Below, piece after piece: positions 36,712-46,257 of a stretch of 64,000 bases of DNA. The stretch covers positions 186,001 through 250,000 of the forward strand of contig NZ_JACEGD010000019.1 of NCBI RefSeq assembly GCF_016031635.1, written 5' to 3'. Each line of letters opens with the position of its first letter. Position 1 is the stretch's first letter. The notes beneath the pieces were generated by a model that saw only the letters and a list, made by a program, of their open reading frames with translations, had not been told where the DNA came from and made no database searches. A program made the translations under genes and the position numbers. The stretch comes from Bradyrhizobium diversitatis. GTDB taxonomy: Bacteria > Pseudomonadota > Alphaproteobacteria > Rhizobiales > Xanthobacteraceae.

Positions 36712-37480
36712 AGCCGGCCTGTCATTCGCCGCTTCGTTCGCGCCGGCGCTGCTGGATCCGGCGCGCAGCACGCCCGACGGCGTGACCGGCCCGAACGGCA
36801 AGGCCGCCGGCCGGCGCTACGACGTCTACCGCAACAACGTCACGGTCAGCCTGATCGACGCACTGGCCGCGATCTATCCGGCAGTGCAGCGCATCACCGG
36901 CGCCGACTTCTTCCGCGCCATGGCGCGTTCCCACGTCCGGAGCAATCCGCCGGCCTCGCCGCTGCTGTTCGAATACGGCCGCGACTTCCCGGACTTCATG
37001 GCGCGGTATGAGCATGCGCAGGCCATGCCCTGGCTCCCCGACGTCGCCCGCATCGAACGCGCCTGGCTCGATGCCTATCACGCTGCCGACGCGCTTCCGC
37101 TGTCGCCGGCCCGGCTGTCGGCGGTGACGCCCAACCGTTTGGCCGATCTGGTGTTCGTTCCACACCCGGCCGCACGATGCCTTCGCTCGCAATACGCGGC
37201 CGTGACGATCTTTGCCGCCAACCGCGACGATGCGCCGGTCGCGCGCATCGATGCCTCCACGCCGGAGGATGCCCTGATCACGCGCCCCGAATTCGACGTT
37301 ACCGTGCGCCGCCTTCCGCCGGGCGGTGCAGTGTTCGCAGACCGCCTGATCTCGGGGCGGCCGCTCGGCGAGGCCGCGTCGTCGGCGCTGGAAGCCTCAA
37401 GCGAATTCGACATCGCCGCGAACATCGCCGGACTGATCGAGGCCGGCGCCTTCACCTCGCTCGCTTGCGGAGACCAATGA
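36701..37480 (+). CDS. bufC: BufC/HvfC-type partner protein (DUF2063 N-terminus)
   Basis: A 259-residue partner that brings the precursor to the MNIO enzyme. The N-terminal part has the DUF2063 signature ([39 protein letters not shown]) and a C-terminal winged-helix-like recognition region ([20 protein letters not shown]). ATG 36701 overlaps the bufB stop by 11 bp and its own stop overlaps the doxX-like ATG (ATGA), so all three are translationally coupled. Confidence 0.92.
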   Translation: MPHEAGLSFAASFAPALLDPARSTPDGVTGPNGKAAGRRYDVYRNNVTVSLIDALAAIYPAVQRITGADFFRAMARSHVRSNPPASPLLFEYGRDFPDFMARYEHAQAMPWLPDVARIERAWLDAYHAADALPLSPARLSAVTPNRLADLVFVPHPAARCLRSQYAAVTIFAANRDDAPVARIDASTPEDALITRPEFDVTVRRLPPGGAVFADRLISGRPLGEAASSALEASSEFDIAANIAGLIEAGAFTSLACGDQ

Positions 37481-37989
37481 TGATCACGGACCAGCACATG
37501 AGCACCGACAGCGGCTCGCTCTCGCCAGGACTGCTCGTCGACAGGGCCAATCATCTGGTGCAAATGATTGCCGTTCCTTCGCTGGTCCAGCTTGTGCTGC
37601 GGGTCGCGCTGGCCGTGCCGTTCTGGCGCTCGGGCATGCTCAAATGGGACGGCTTCCTCAGGCTCAACGACACCGCCGTGACGCTGTTCAGTGACGAGTT
37701 CATGCTGCATCTGCCGGGCGGGCCCTATCACTTTCCGGCACCGACGGTGATGGCCTTCATGTCGGGCTCCGGCGAGATCATGCTCCCGATCCTGCTGGTG
37801 CTGGGACTGGGCACGCGGTTCGCGGCGCTCGGGCTATTGTTCATGACGCTGATCGTGGAGCTCACGGTGCCGGATGGCTGGCCCATCCATCTCACCTGGG
37901 CCGCCATGGCGCTGGGCATCATGGCTCACGGGCCGGGGCACATCTCGCTCGACCATCTCGTTTGTCGCGCGCGGTCGCGCGGGCGATGA
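37477..37989 (+). CDS. DoxX-family membrane protein, bufferin operon
   Basis: A 170-residue inner-membrane protein with four helices and the DoxX feature VALAVPFWRSGMLKWDGF in the first. AFMSGSGEIMLPILLVLGLG and TWAAMALGIMAHGPGHISLD follow. ATG 37477 overlaps the bufC stop; ATG 37480 is an alternative. DoxX-like proteins commonly end bufferin operons and may aid redox handling or export, a role not established. Confidence 0.9.
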   Translation: MMITDQHMSTDSGSLSPGLLVDRANHLVQMIAVPSLVQLVLRVALAVPFWRSGMLKWDGFLRLNDTAVTLFSDEFMLHLPGGPYHFPAPTVMAFMSGSGEIMLPILLVLGLGTRFAALGLLFMTLIVELTVPDGWPIHLTWAAMALGIMAHGPGHISLDHLVCRARSRGR

Positions 37990-38021
37990 GCGCGCGCGAT
38001 GTCGTGCATCCACACGCACGA

Positions 38022-38141
38022 CCGTCATCCTGAGGTGCGCGCCCTTGCGCGCCTCGAACGATGGGCCGCGGGCGCTTGTGGCCCATCCTTCGAGGCTCAC
38101 CTTGCGATGCGATGCATCGCAAGGTGAGCACCTCAGGATCA
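38022..38141. repeat. two adjacent palindromic elements of the CATCC...GGATG family
   Basis: Element A (38022-38064) reads CATCCTGAGGTGCGCGC through to CTCGAACGATGGG. Element B (38079-38141) starts CCCATCCTTCGAG and ends CACCTCAGGATCACG, and includes a 15-bp perfect stem GCTCACCTTGCGATG (38095-38109) / 38115-38129 with loop CGATG. They occupy the gap after the bufferin operon and may end transcription from both sides. Confidence 0.85.
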
Positions 38142-38173
38142 CGTCAGCGCGTGCGGTTGGCCGTTTAGGCCTC

Positions 38174-38535
38174 TCACATCCCGATCAGACCGCTATCGAC
38201 CGCGAGGGTCTGTGCAGTGACGTAGACACTTTCGTCCGAGAGGAAGAACAGCACGGCATAGGCGATCTCCCAAGCGGTCGCCTGGCGGCCGAAGGGAACA
38301 TGGCCCTTGCCGCGGTTGGGGCGGCCGGCGCCGGCCTCACGGCCGTTGCGAGTGTCGACGAGGCCGGGATAGACGAGGTTGGCGCGGATTCCGCGCCGCG
38401 ATCCGAGATGGGCGATGTTGCGCATGAGGCCGCCGAGCGCGGCCTTGGAGGAATCGTACACCGCCATCTGCGAGCCGGCTTTCAGCGCGGCAATCGAGGA
38501 GATGAAGACGACGGCGCCGTCATCGTCGAATCGAG
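38174..38535 (-). pseudogene. 3' remnant of a short-chain dehydrogenase (SDR)
   Basis: About 120 codons encode the second half of a classical SDR: GAVVFISSIAALKAGSQM, then YDSSKAALGGLMRNIAHLG with the catalytic Tyr-x3-Lys, RANLVYPGLVDTR, and the usual SDR C-terminal block FFLSDESVYVTAQTLAVDSG. The Rossmann GxxxGxG half is absent; upstream sequence to 38685 does not continue the fold in any single frame. No start is credible. A decayed gene between the repeats and the methyltransferase. Confidence 0.75.
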
Positions 38536-38685
38536 GTCGGCGGCGGAAGATCGTAAGGCGCGATGTCCGGCTTTGCCGATGTTCGCTGAGAGCGCGCCGC
38601 CGTGCTGGGCCGGTCTATTTCACATCCTTGCCGGCATATCCGTGGTAAGGTTTGGCCTCACGTCCGAACCTTCAGCGAGGCAGGC

Positions 38686-39498
38686 ATGTCCGACACTGAC
38701 AAGGTTTTCGCCGGCTCGATCCCAAAACTCTACGATGAGCATCTCGTCCCGATGATCTTCGCCGGTTACGCCGACGACATCGCAAGACGCGTCGCCGCGC
38801 TCTCGCCCTCCGTGCTGCTCGAGATCGCGTCCGGCACCGGCGCCGTGACGCGCGCCGTGGCGGCGGCTTTGCCGGGCCGCGTCCGCTACGTTGCGACCGA
38901 CCTCAACGAGCCGATGCTCGCGGTCGCGGCGCAGCGTCAGGCTGGCGATGACCGCATCTCCTGGCGCCAGGCGGACGCGTTGGCGCTTCCGTTCGGCGAC
39001 GCCGAGTTCGACGTGGTCTGCTGCCAGTTCGGCGTCATGTTCTTTCCGGACCGCGTCAAGGGCTATTCGGAAGCAAAGCGCGTCCTGAAGCCCGGCGGCA
39101 CGTTTCTCTTCAATGTCTGGGACCGCATCGAGGAGAACGTGTTCGCCGATGACGCAACGACCGCGCTGGGCAAGCTGTTTCCCGACGATCCGCCCCGCTT
39201 CATGGCGCGGACGCCGCACGGCTATTTCGACCAGGCGATCATACGGGCCGATCTCGCACGCGCAGGTTTCGGCAATGTCTCGATCGAAACACTGGCAGCC
39301 ACCAGCCGCGCACCGACGCCCGACCTCGTGGCGTTCGCCTATTGCCAGGGTACGCCGCTGCGCGGCGAAATCGAGGCGAGAAGCGGCGGCGATCTTCAGG
39401 CCGCGACGGACGCTGTCGCCGCTGCGATCCGCGCGCGCCATGGGTCCGGACCGGTCGAAGCCAAGATCCAGGCCCTGGTGATCACGGCACGGCCATAA
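38686..39498 (+). CDS. class I SAM-dependent methyltransferase
   Basis: A 270-residue UbiE/Methyltransf_11-type enzyme: motif I LLEIASGTGAVTRAVA, an acidic residue in VATDLNEPML, then RQADALALPFGDAEFDVVCC and RVLKPGGTFLFNVWD. ATG 38686 (MSDTDKVF); the upstream in-frame extension is unlike the family. Substrate unknown and neighbours do not help. Confidence 0.92.
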   Translation: MSDTDKVFAGSIPKLYDEHLVPMIFAGYADDIARRVAALSPSVLLEIASGTGAVTRAVAAALPGRVRYVATDLNEPMLAVAAQRQAGDDRISWRQADALALPFGDAEFDVVCCQFGVMFFPDRVKGYSEAKRVLKPGGTFLFNVWDRIEENVFADDATTALGKLFPDDPPRFMARTPHGYFDQAIIRADLARAGFGNVSIETLAATSRAPTPDLVAFAYCQGTPLRGEIEARSGGDLQAATDAVAAAIRARHGSGPVEAKIQALVITARP

Positions 39499-39526
39499 GC
39501 CTGCGCCGCAGGCAAGTTCGGCTTCC

Positions 39527-41077
39527 CTACCAAAAGCCGCGCTGCATCGGCTGCGCCGGCTGATAGTACTGATATTGGCTGCGCCGGCGCGGATTGGCCG
39601 GCTGGACGTAGGGATCTCGCTGCTGGAAGAAGAAGAAGCCGTTACCGCCGTTGTCCCAGCCGTCATCGCTCGCGATCATGGCAGGCGCGGTCGGCTTGCG
39701 CGTGATGAAACCGCCCTGCGGTTCGTTGCTCAGCACTGCGACGAACTCGGTGCGGTAATTGGTCTCGCTGCTGAGGGGCTCATCCGAGACGACGATCGAC
39801 GAGCGCGGCAACGCGGTCGGTCCGATGCGATCCCACACGTCCTGCGGGATGGTGATGCGGTCGAGCGCGTTCCTCGCCTCGTCGCCGTTCTCGATCGTGA
39901 CCACGTTCCAGCGCAGGCCGGTATCGGTCTTCGCCATCGCCGTGAAGATATGCGTGCCGAGCGGCTGGTCGGGATTACGGATCGTGACGGGAACCTCGAT
40001 GCTGGTGTCGAACACCTCGCCGCCGCCGTCGGGCGCCGGCTTGTGCGTATTCCGCCGCACGTAGAGCTTCTGCGTCGCGCGGCTGATGTAGACCGAGACC
40101 GGCTCGCCTGCGAGCTTCGCGTCGGTCGCCGCCTTGACGGCGTCGGCTTTCCGGGTCGCGGCCGCCTTCGCGGCGTCCTTGGTGGCGGCCACCGCATCGC
40201 GCTTCGGCTGCGCGGCGGCCCTGGCGGCGTCGAGCTGCGTTGCCGCGTCGGCAGCCTTGGCCGCCGCCTTTTGCTGCAGCTCCTCGGCCTTGGCGCGGGC
40301 CTGATCGGTTTTGGCGTTCGCTAGCGTCCTGTCGGCAAAGGCGAGCTCGGCATCCGCGCGGGCCTTCTGCTGTTCCAGCTTGCGCAGCGCGGCGGGAAGC
40401 GAGGCAGCTTCCTTCGCGGCGGCGGAAGCAGCCTTCTTGGCCGCATCGGCGGCCCTCGTGGCTTCCTCGGCCTCGGCGGAGAGCTTGTCGGCCAGGCCGG
40501 GCGCTGCCGCGATGGCGTCCGGCTTCGGCACGAACAGCGAGGGGTGGGAGAAATCGGCCGGGACCGCGTCGTGCGGCGAGATGATCACGCGCATCCCGAT
40601 ATTCGTCTTGTCGAACAGATTCTCGGCAAAGCCGAACGGCATGCGCACGCAGCCGTGCGAGGCGGCATAGCCGGGCAGCGGTCCGCCATGCAGCGCGATA
40701 CCGTTCCAGGTGATGCGCAGCATGTTCGGCATCCAGGCATCGTCATACATGGTCGAGCGGTGGTCCTTGTCCTTCTCGACGATGGCGAACACGCCGGCCG
40801 GCGTTTCGCGGCCCGTGGTGCCGGTCGACACCGGCGCGCGCATGATCCAGCCGTCGGCGTCGTAGAAAGTGACCTGCTGGCTCTTGATCGACACGATCGC
40901 CATGATCGGCTCGCCGGCCACTCGCGGCGCCACGGCCTCCGCCGCCTGGCGCGGCTGCTTGGCAGCGGTTGCCGGGGTCGCGGTCAATGCGACCATTGCC
41001 GCCAAGGCCACAATTCCGGACGGCCCCCAACCCCGCATCGCCACGGTGGATTTCGCCGTCGTCAGTCGGTTTTTCAT
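39527..41077 (-). CDS. L,D-transpeptidase (YkuD) with Ala/Lys-rich coiled coil
   Basis: 516 residues. An exported leader (about 1-39, ending ATPATAA) is followed by a YkuD domain (55-165) with catalytic HGGPLPGYAASHGCVRMPFG (His and Cys). A long Ala/Lys/Glu coiled coil (210-330) leads to a second region (VSVYISRATQKLYVRRNTHK) that resembles another YkuD-like fold without the SHGCVRMP box, and a Tyr/Gln-rich tail (RRSQYQYYQPAQPMQRGFW). Cross-links peptidoglycan or attaches proteins to it. Confidence 0.93.
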   Translation of the reverse strand: MKNRLTTAKSTVAMRGWGPSGIVALAAMVALTATPATAAKQPRQAAEAVAPRVAGEPIMAIVSIKSQQVTFYDADGWIMRAPVSTGTTGRETPAGVFAIVEKDKDHRSTMYDDAWMPNMLRITWNGIALHGGPLPGYAASHGCVRMPFGFAENLFDKTNIGMRVIISPHDAVPADFSHPSLFVPKPDAIAAAPGLADKLSAEAEEATRAADAAKKAASAAAKEAASLPAALRKLEQQKARADAELAFADRTLANAKTDQARAKAEELQQKAAAKAADAATQLDAARAAAQPKRDAVAATKDAAKAAATRKADAVKAATDAKLAGEPVSVYISRATQKLYVRRNTHKPAPDGGGEVFDTSIEVPVTIRNPDQPLGTHIFTAMAKTDTGLRWNVVTIENGDEARNALDRITIPQDVWDRIGPTALPRSSIVVSDEPLSSETNYRTEFVAVLSNEPQGGFITRKPTAPAMIASDDGWDNGGNGFFFFQQRDPYVQPANPRRRSQYQYYQPAQPMQRGFW

Positions 41078-41347
41078 GCCATCCTCGGTCGAAATGCCAG
41101 TCCGCCCGTGTCGATCACGCGTCAGATTGGAATCATTGGATTAAGAAATCGCAGCCGCCTTACGTTCCGTCTGTGGCGAGATTCGGCACGTTCCGTCGAT
41201 AAATCTCTCATATACGACGGTCTGCGCTGGCGAAAGGCAGCCTACGGCCGAGGCTGGTCCGAAGCTGGCCCCGAACGCTGCGGCAGAATGTCCGGGCAAG
41301 CGTTTGGTGCAGCCTTACGGGCCGACGCCGGGCGGCACGCTTCTTCG

Positions 41348-42784
41348 CTAAGCGCCGAGCGCCTTGCGGTTCAACGTTCGCAGGAAACGCAGCGACAACG
41401 TTCGCACGTTCGCAACATTCAGCAACCAGGCCGCAGCCGCATAAGCGAGGCCGCCGGCGAGACTGACGATCGCGAGCGACACGAGGCCGGTGCCACCCAC
41501 TTGCGATCGCGCGATCAGGATCGCGGCCGCCATCACGGATGCGGAAACGGCAACGCCGGCGAGGCGGTTGAACTCGAACGGAACCGGGTGGGCCCGTTGC
41601 ATCAGGACGACGGCCGCGAGGAAGCCGATCGCCTCGGTCGCCAGCGTTGCCAGCGCCGCGCCGTGGAGGCCATAGCCGGGGATCAGCGCGAACATCAGGA
41701 TCACGCTGACCACGAGCGTGAGGAAGGACTGCGCCGACAGCATGAAGGGCCGCTCGGCGAGCTGAAAGCTGATCTGCACGTAGAACTGGTTGGCGATACC
41801 GAAGGAGCGGGCGAGCACAAGGGTCGGCAGCAGCGCCGAGACGCCGGCGCGGAAGTCGACGCCGACCAGCGTGCCGGCGACCTGGTCCGCGGCGAGCGCG
41901 AGCCAGACCGCAACGGGTGCAACGACGACGAGCAGGAGCTCGAGGCTTTCGGTCAGCCGCTCGCGTGTCGTCTCGCCGTTGTTCTCGGACAATGACCGGA
42001 ACACCAGCGGCACGGTCGCCGCGGCAACGCTGGATGCGATCATGACCATGAACTGGCGCGGCAGATCGGCGGCAACGCCGAAGATGCCGGCAGCGTCCTT
42101 GCCGAGCAAATAGGCGACAATGAGCCGGTCGGAGGCCGAATAGACGGCGACGGACAATCCTGCCAGCGTCAGCGGCAGGCCGTAGCGCGCCAGCTGCATG
42201 AACTGGCTCCGCTGGAAGCGCGCGATCCTGGTGCGGTCGCCGACGAGGTTCAGGATGATGCCCGTGAGCGACCCCAGACCAAACGCGGCGAGCAGTCCCA
42301 ATCCACCCCAGCCGAGCCAGATGCCGAGCAGACCGAAGCCGACGCTGGAGACGCTGCGCACGATCGAGATCGCCGCGAACCGATAGGGGCGCAATTTGGC
42401 GCGCTCGAACTCCTGGCCGACATCGACCGCGTTGGCCATGATCGCGACGAACATGCTGGCGAGCAGCAGTTCGACACTGACGTCGCTGCGGAGCAGGACA
42501 ACCAGCGGAGTGGTGGCGCAGAGCACCGCGGCCGTGAGAGCGAAGGCGACCATCGCCGTGCCGCGGAAATCGACCTCCGCCGACATCGCCTGATAGCGGG
42601 ACACCGACAGCTTGATCCAGGCGAAGAAGATCGCGCCCAGAATGCCCGCAAGGCTGATGCCGACGACATAGACGCCGTATTCCGCCGGGCTCAGGAGCCG
42701 CGTATAGGCGGTGACCGCGAAAAAGCCCACCGCCGCGGGCAGGATGTAGGCGACCAGATAGATCGAGAAATGGCGGTTCAGCAT
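41348..42784 (-). CDS. Wzx-like oligosaccharide flippase / polysaccharide export membrane protein
   Basis: A 478-residue, multi-helix MATE/MVF-type flippase (LVAYILPAAVGFFAVTAYTR, LSPAEYGVYVVGISLAGILG, and many further segments). It moves lipid-linked glycans across the inner membrane. ATG 42784. Divergent from a glycosyltransferase-GH10 pair, forming a likely surface-polysaccharide group. About 270 bp separate it from the transpeptidase start, without visible genes. Confidence 0.88.
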   Translation of the reverse strand: MLNRHFSIYLVAYILPAAVGFFAVTAYTRLLSPAEYGVYVVGISLAGILGAIFFAWIKLSVSRYQAMSAEVDFRGTAMVAFALTAAVLCATTPLVVLLRSDVSVELLLASMFVAIMANAVDVGQEFERAKLRPYRFAAISIVRSVSSVGFGLLGIWLGWGGLGLLAAFGLGSLTGIILNLVGDRTRIARFQRSQFMQLARYGLPLTLAGLSVAVYSASDRLIVAYLLGKDAAGIFGVAADLPRQFMVMIASSVAAATVPLVFRSLSENNGETTRERLTESLELLLVVVAPVAVWLALAADQVAGTLVGVDFRAGVSALLPTLVLARSFGIANQFYVQISFQLAERPFMLSAQSFLTLVVSVILMFALIPGYGLHGAALATLATEAIGFLAAVVLMQRAHPVPFEFNRLAGVAVSASVMAAAILIARSQVGGTGLVSLAIVSLAGGLAYAAAAWLLNVANVRTLSLRFLRTLNRKALGA

Positions 42785-43038
42785 GCGGGCACGGGACCGT
42801 CGGCGGCCATCAGGATTAACGAGACGTTAAGGCAGTTGGAATTTGGTGCGACAATCGGATTGCGCCGCTGGCATCGGCGAAGATAGCTGCATAAGCCTGC
42901 AAATCGGACCGCGAATGGAGCGAGCGCGCGGTTATCGCGCGTTAGCGTTAAATTTGCCCTGTCCTTGAAGCGGCCGGTGCGATCACGGAAAAGAAGCAAT
43001 GATGGCGAAACGTCGCTCGACTCCTCCGATGCGCTGAT

Positions 43039-44136
43039 GTGACCGACATGGACGTTGCCGAACCAACCCGGCTGAAACCGGCCTCGCTGCCGCGTCGCGG
43101 CACCAACGTGCCTGCGGTTCCTTCGGATTTCGGCGCAGGAGGCCGCGACAGGATGGTCCTCAACCTCTTTTTCGAAGAACGGGACGACCGCTGGTTTCCC
43201 GGCGACCGCCATCTCCGGCCGCTGCTGCGACGTTTGCTGCTGGGCAAGTCCTTCATCAGCGGCCAGCGGCGCGTCCTGCTCAATCTGTGCGCAGGCCTCG
43301 ATCGGCTCGGCATCCGCTACCGCGTCAACGACTATCGCCACATCCGGAAGCACCCCGAGGAACTGGCCTGCATCATCGGCCGGCCGTTCGTGCTCGACTG
43401 GTTCAAGTGGAAGAACCCGCTCCTGCTCGGCGTCGCCATGTACGACCACCCGATCGATGCGCCGGAGAGCCTGAAGGACCTCGATGTGAGACGCGTGCTG
43501 GTGCCGTGCGCCTGGTATGCCGACATGTTCCGCCCGCACTGGCCCCACGTCGGCGCCTGGCCGGTCGGCATCGAGACCGATCTTTGGACACCCGCGCCGG
43601 CGGATCGGAAGAGCGTCGACGTGTTGCTCTACGACAAGGTCCGCTGGGATCAGGGACGGTACGAGCGAGAGCTGATCGAGCCGATCCGCAGGCATCTCGA
43701 GGCAAGCGGACGTACCGTCGAAGTGATCCGCTACGGGCACTACAAGGAAGACGATTACAAGGCCGCACTGGCGCGTTGCCGCAGCATGGTCTTCCTCTGC
43801 GAGCACGAAAGCCAGGGCATCGCCTGTCAGCAGGCGCTGTCGAGCGGCGTTCCCGTCTTTGCCTGGGATCGCGGCGGGCCGTGGCAGGATCCGAAATATT
43901 TCCCGGACAAGGTGAGGTTCGAGGGCGACGTGTCCTCGGTGCCCTATTTCGACGGGCGCTGTGGCATGACCTTCACCGATGCGAGCGGATTCACCGCCGG
44001 CTGGGACGACTTCTGGTCACGCGTCGGCGCGGGGGACTTCGCGCCGCGCGACTATGTGCTGGACCACCTGACGCTCGAGAAAGGCGCGCTTCACTATTAC
44101 GAGATCGCGGAAGCGGCGATGCAGCGTCACGCGTGA
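43039..44136 (+). CDS. glycosyltransferase (GT-B-like)
   Basis: A 365-residue soluble glycosyltransferase-like protein. The C-terminal half shows a GT1/GT4-type donor region (VDVLLYDKVRWDQGRYEREL, then MVFLCEHESQGIACQQALSS and GVPVFAWDRGG). GTG 43039 or ATG 43048 may start it. Its stop overlaps the next start (GTGA). Probably builds the glycan exported by the Wzx-like protein; sugar specificity unknown. Confidence 0.85.
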   Translation: MTDMDVAEPTRLKPASLPRRGTNVPAVPSDFGAGGRDRMVLNLFFEERDDRWFPGDRHLRPLLRRLLLGKSFISGQRRVLLNLCAGLDRLGIRYRVNDYRHIRKHPEELACIIGRPFVLDWFKWKNPLLLGVAMYDHPIDAPESLKDLDVRRVLVPCAWYADMFRPHWPHVGAWPVGIETDLWTPAPADRKSVDVLLYDKVRWDQGRYERELIEPIRRHLEASGRTVEVIRYGHYKEDDYKAALARCRSMVFLCEHESQGIACQQALSSGVPVFAWDRGGPWQDPKYFPDKVRFEGDVSSVPYFDGRCGMTFTDASGFTAGWDDFWSRVGAGDFAPRDYVLDHLTLEKGALHYYEIAEAAMQRHA

Positions 44137-45200
44137 CCGGGCTCGACAGACGCGAATTTCTCCTCGGCAGCGCCGCGGCCCTCGCGGCGGGCTCATCCGC
44201 GTCCGCCGTGCCGGGATCGAAACGCGCCCAGCGCCGGCCGGGCTATGGCGCTGCGGCGACGCTCTGGGACCTGCAAGCCGATCCCAGGCTTGGCGAGGCC
44301 ATCAGCACCTATTGCACCCAGGTGGTGCCGGTGCTCGAGCTGAAATGGCCGATGCTGCGGCCGGACGCCCATACGTTCGCCTTCGAACGCGCCGACGCGA
44401 TCCTTGATTTCGCGCGAGACAACGACCTGACGATGCGCGGCCACGCGCTCGCCTGGTATCACGACATTCCGGACTGGACCAAACAGATCAGGGATTCCAA
44501 GGGCGTCGAGCGCGCGTATCGCGATCACATCGGCACCGTCGTCTCCTACTACAAGGACAAGCTGACGTCGTGGGATGTCGTGAACGAGCCGATTCCGGAC
44601 AATCCCCGCAGTCCGAAGGACCGGCGTGACACGTTCTGGACGCAGCATCTGGGTCAAGGCTGGATTCCGTTGGCGTTCCGCACGGCGGCTGCGGCCGATC
44701 CCTTGGTCAAGCTCGCGATCAACGAATATGACATCGAGTCGGCGAAGGACTCGTTCATCGCCAAGCGGGCAGCCTACCGCAACCTTATCATGGACCTGCT
44801 CGACCAGGGCGTTCCGCTCCACGCCGTGGGCCTGCAATCGCATCTGCACGCCGAGCTCGAGATAGACACGCACGGGCTCGCCGCCTTCGTGGCCGAGCTG
44901 CGTTCCTGGGGACTCGAGGTGCTGGTCACCGAGCTCGACGTCGACGACCAGAAGCTGGCGGGCAATCCGGCAGAGCGCGACGCCATCGTCGCCAAGCGCG
45001 TCGACGATCTGCTGACGGCGATCTCGACCAGCGGCCCGGCGCGCTCGATCCTGACCTGGGGCATCTCGGACCGCTACAGCTGGATCAACGGCACCTTCGC
45101 CCGCAAGGACAAGCAGCCGAACCGCCCGCTGCCGCTCGACGGCGAGTTCAAGCCGAAGCCGTTCATGGACGTCATCAGCAAGTTCACAAAGGACGCCTGA
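44133..45200 (+). CDS. GH10-family endo-beta-1,4-xylanase-like glycosidase, Tat-exported
   Basis: 355 residues. The leader LDRREFLLGSAAALAAGSSA has a twin-arginine motif. The GH10 barrel has RGHALAWYHDIPDW, acid/base Glu in SWDVVNEPIPDNP and nucleophile Glu in EVLVTELDVDD, with WGISDRYSWI and FKPKPFMDVI at the end. GTG 44133 overlaps the glycosyltransferase stop. Placement in a polysaccharide-synthesis group suggests it trims or releases the group's own glycan rather than plant xylan, although plant-wall action is equally possible. Confidence 0.92.
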   Translation: MTGLDRREFLLGSAAALAAGSSASAVPGSKRAQRRPGYGAAATLWDLQADPRLGEAISTYCTQVVPVLELKWPMLRPDAHTFAFERADAILDFARDNDLTMRGHALAWYHDIPDWTKQIRDSKGVERAYRDHIGTVVSYYKDKLTSWDVVNEPIPDNPRSPKDRRDTFWTQHLGQGWIPLAFRTAAAADPLVKLAINEYDIESAKDSFIAKRAAYRNLIMDLLDQGVPLHAVGLQSHLHAELEIDTHGLAAFVAELRSWGLEVLVTELDVDDQKLAGNPAERDAIVAKRVDDLLTAISTSGPARSILTWGISDRYSWINGTFARKDKQPNRPLPLDGEFKPKPFMDVISKFTKDA

Positions 45201-45211
45201 GCCGCTGGTCC

Positions 45212-46162
45212 TCAGCGCGTCTTCGGCGTTTCGAACGCGGGCGCATCTCCGATGTGATCGGGAGCAAGGCTCGGACTGCGACGGTCGCGCGAGGAGAGGC
45301 GGAACACGTCGCGGATGTCGTCGATCGAGGTCGACGAATAGGACTGGATGCAGAGCGCGACCTGCTCGGGCGAGGCCGTGCGCATCATGGCCTCGATCGC
45401 CGGGCGGTCGAGCGGCGTGTCGTCCCAGTGCGAGACCGCGATACTGTCTTCGGTGACCCGATGGGTCGCCAGATGCTCGGGCGAATTGGCGACGAAATTG
45501 CCATACAGCAGGTATTCGGAGAATTTCTTCTTTCGGCACAGTGCCAGCGCCCAGCTGAGGCCCGTCGCCGACTTGATGGCGTCGGTCATCGCACGCGCGG
45601 TGCCCTTGTCCCAGACCAGCGCGTTGCCGACATAATCGTCCGCCGGGAACGAGCGCTCCTTGATACCCAGAAGCTGATCGATGGTGCGGAGCCACACGCC
45701 ATGCACCGGGTGGTCCGCGCCGATCGCCCTGCGGGTGACGAAGAGCGGCGTCTTCTCACCGCCGGCGTATTGGCCGACGTCGAATTCGCGAAAGAACAGA
45801 TTGTCCGAATCCAGGATGCAGACGCGCTGCTCGGGCGCGTTGAGGACGCCGGCGATCTTCAGGATCTGCTGGATGTGCCAGCCGTGCACGGGTGACGACA
45901 GCAGCGAGAGCCAGACACGCCGGCTGCTGAGGAACTGGAGGGCCGGCGGCACCGCGAACAGCCATTTCGGCAGGTAGCGCGAGGCCGGAACGATGACCCG
46001 CTTGTCGGAGGCGAACCGCGCGAACAGCGGAACGTCCTCATCGTTAACGAGAACATAATGCCGCGTATATCCCGAAAGCCAGGTGTCGATGCTCTCGCTG
46101 AGCAGCGAAAAGCGCTCGATATCCTTGGCGTAGCTGGCAGTCAGCAGGGCAACGGAATGCAT
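45212..46162 (-). CDS. DUF6492-like putative glycosyltransferase
   Basis: A 316-residue GT-A-like protein: SVALLTASYAKDIERFSLLS at the N-terminus and a probable metal-binding DxD-type motif in RVCILDSDNLFF, then FPADDYVGNALVWDKGTARA. ATG 46162 (MHSVALLTASY) is chosen over 46234. It converges with the GH10 gene (11 bp apart). Fits a surface-glycan role. Confidence 0.75.
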   Translation of the reverse strand: MHSVALLTASYAKDIERFSLLSESIDTWLSGYTRHYVLVNDEDVPLFARFASDKRVIVPASRYLPKWLFAVPPALQFLSSRRVWLSLLSSPVHGWHIQQILKIAGVLNAPEQRVCILDSDNLFFREFDVGQYAGGEKTPLFVTRRAIGADHPVHGVWLRTIDQLLGIKERSFPADDYVGNALVWDKGTARAMTDAIKSATGLSWALALCRKKKFSEYLLYGNFVANSPEHLATHRVTEDSIAVSHWDDTPLDRPAIEAMMRTASPEQVALCIQSYSSTSIDDIRDVFRLSSRDRRSPSLAPDHIGDAPAFETPKTR

Positions 46163-46257
46163 GGCGCGCGCTCGAATGGCAGTCAGGCCGCACTCATAGC
46201 GGCAGTGTGGGGCGTTGGAAACTTGCGATCGCAATCAAGGTAAAGCGACACGAAGTA

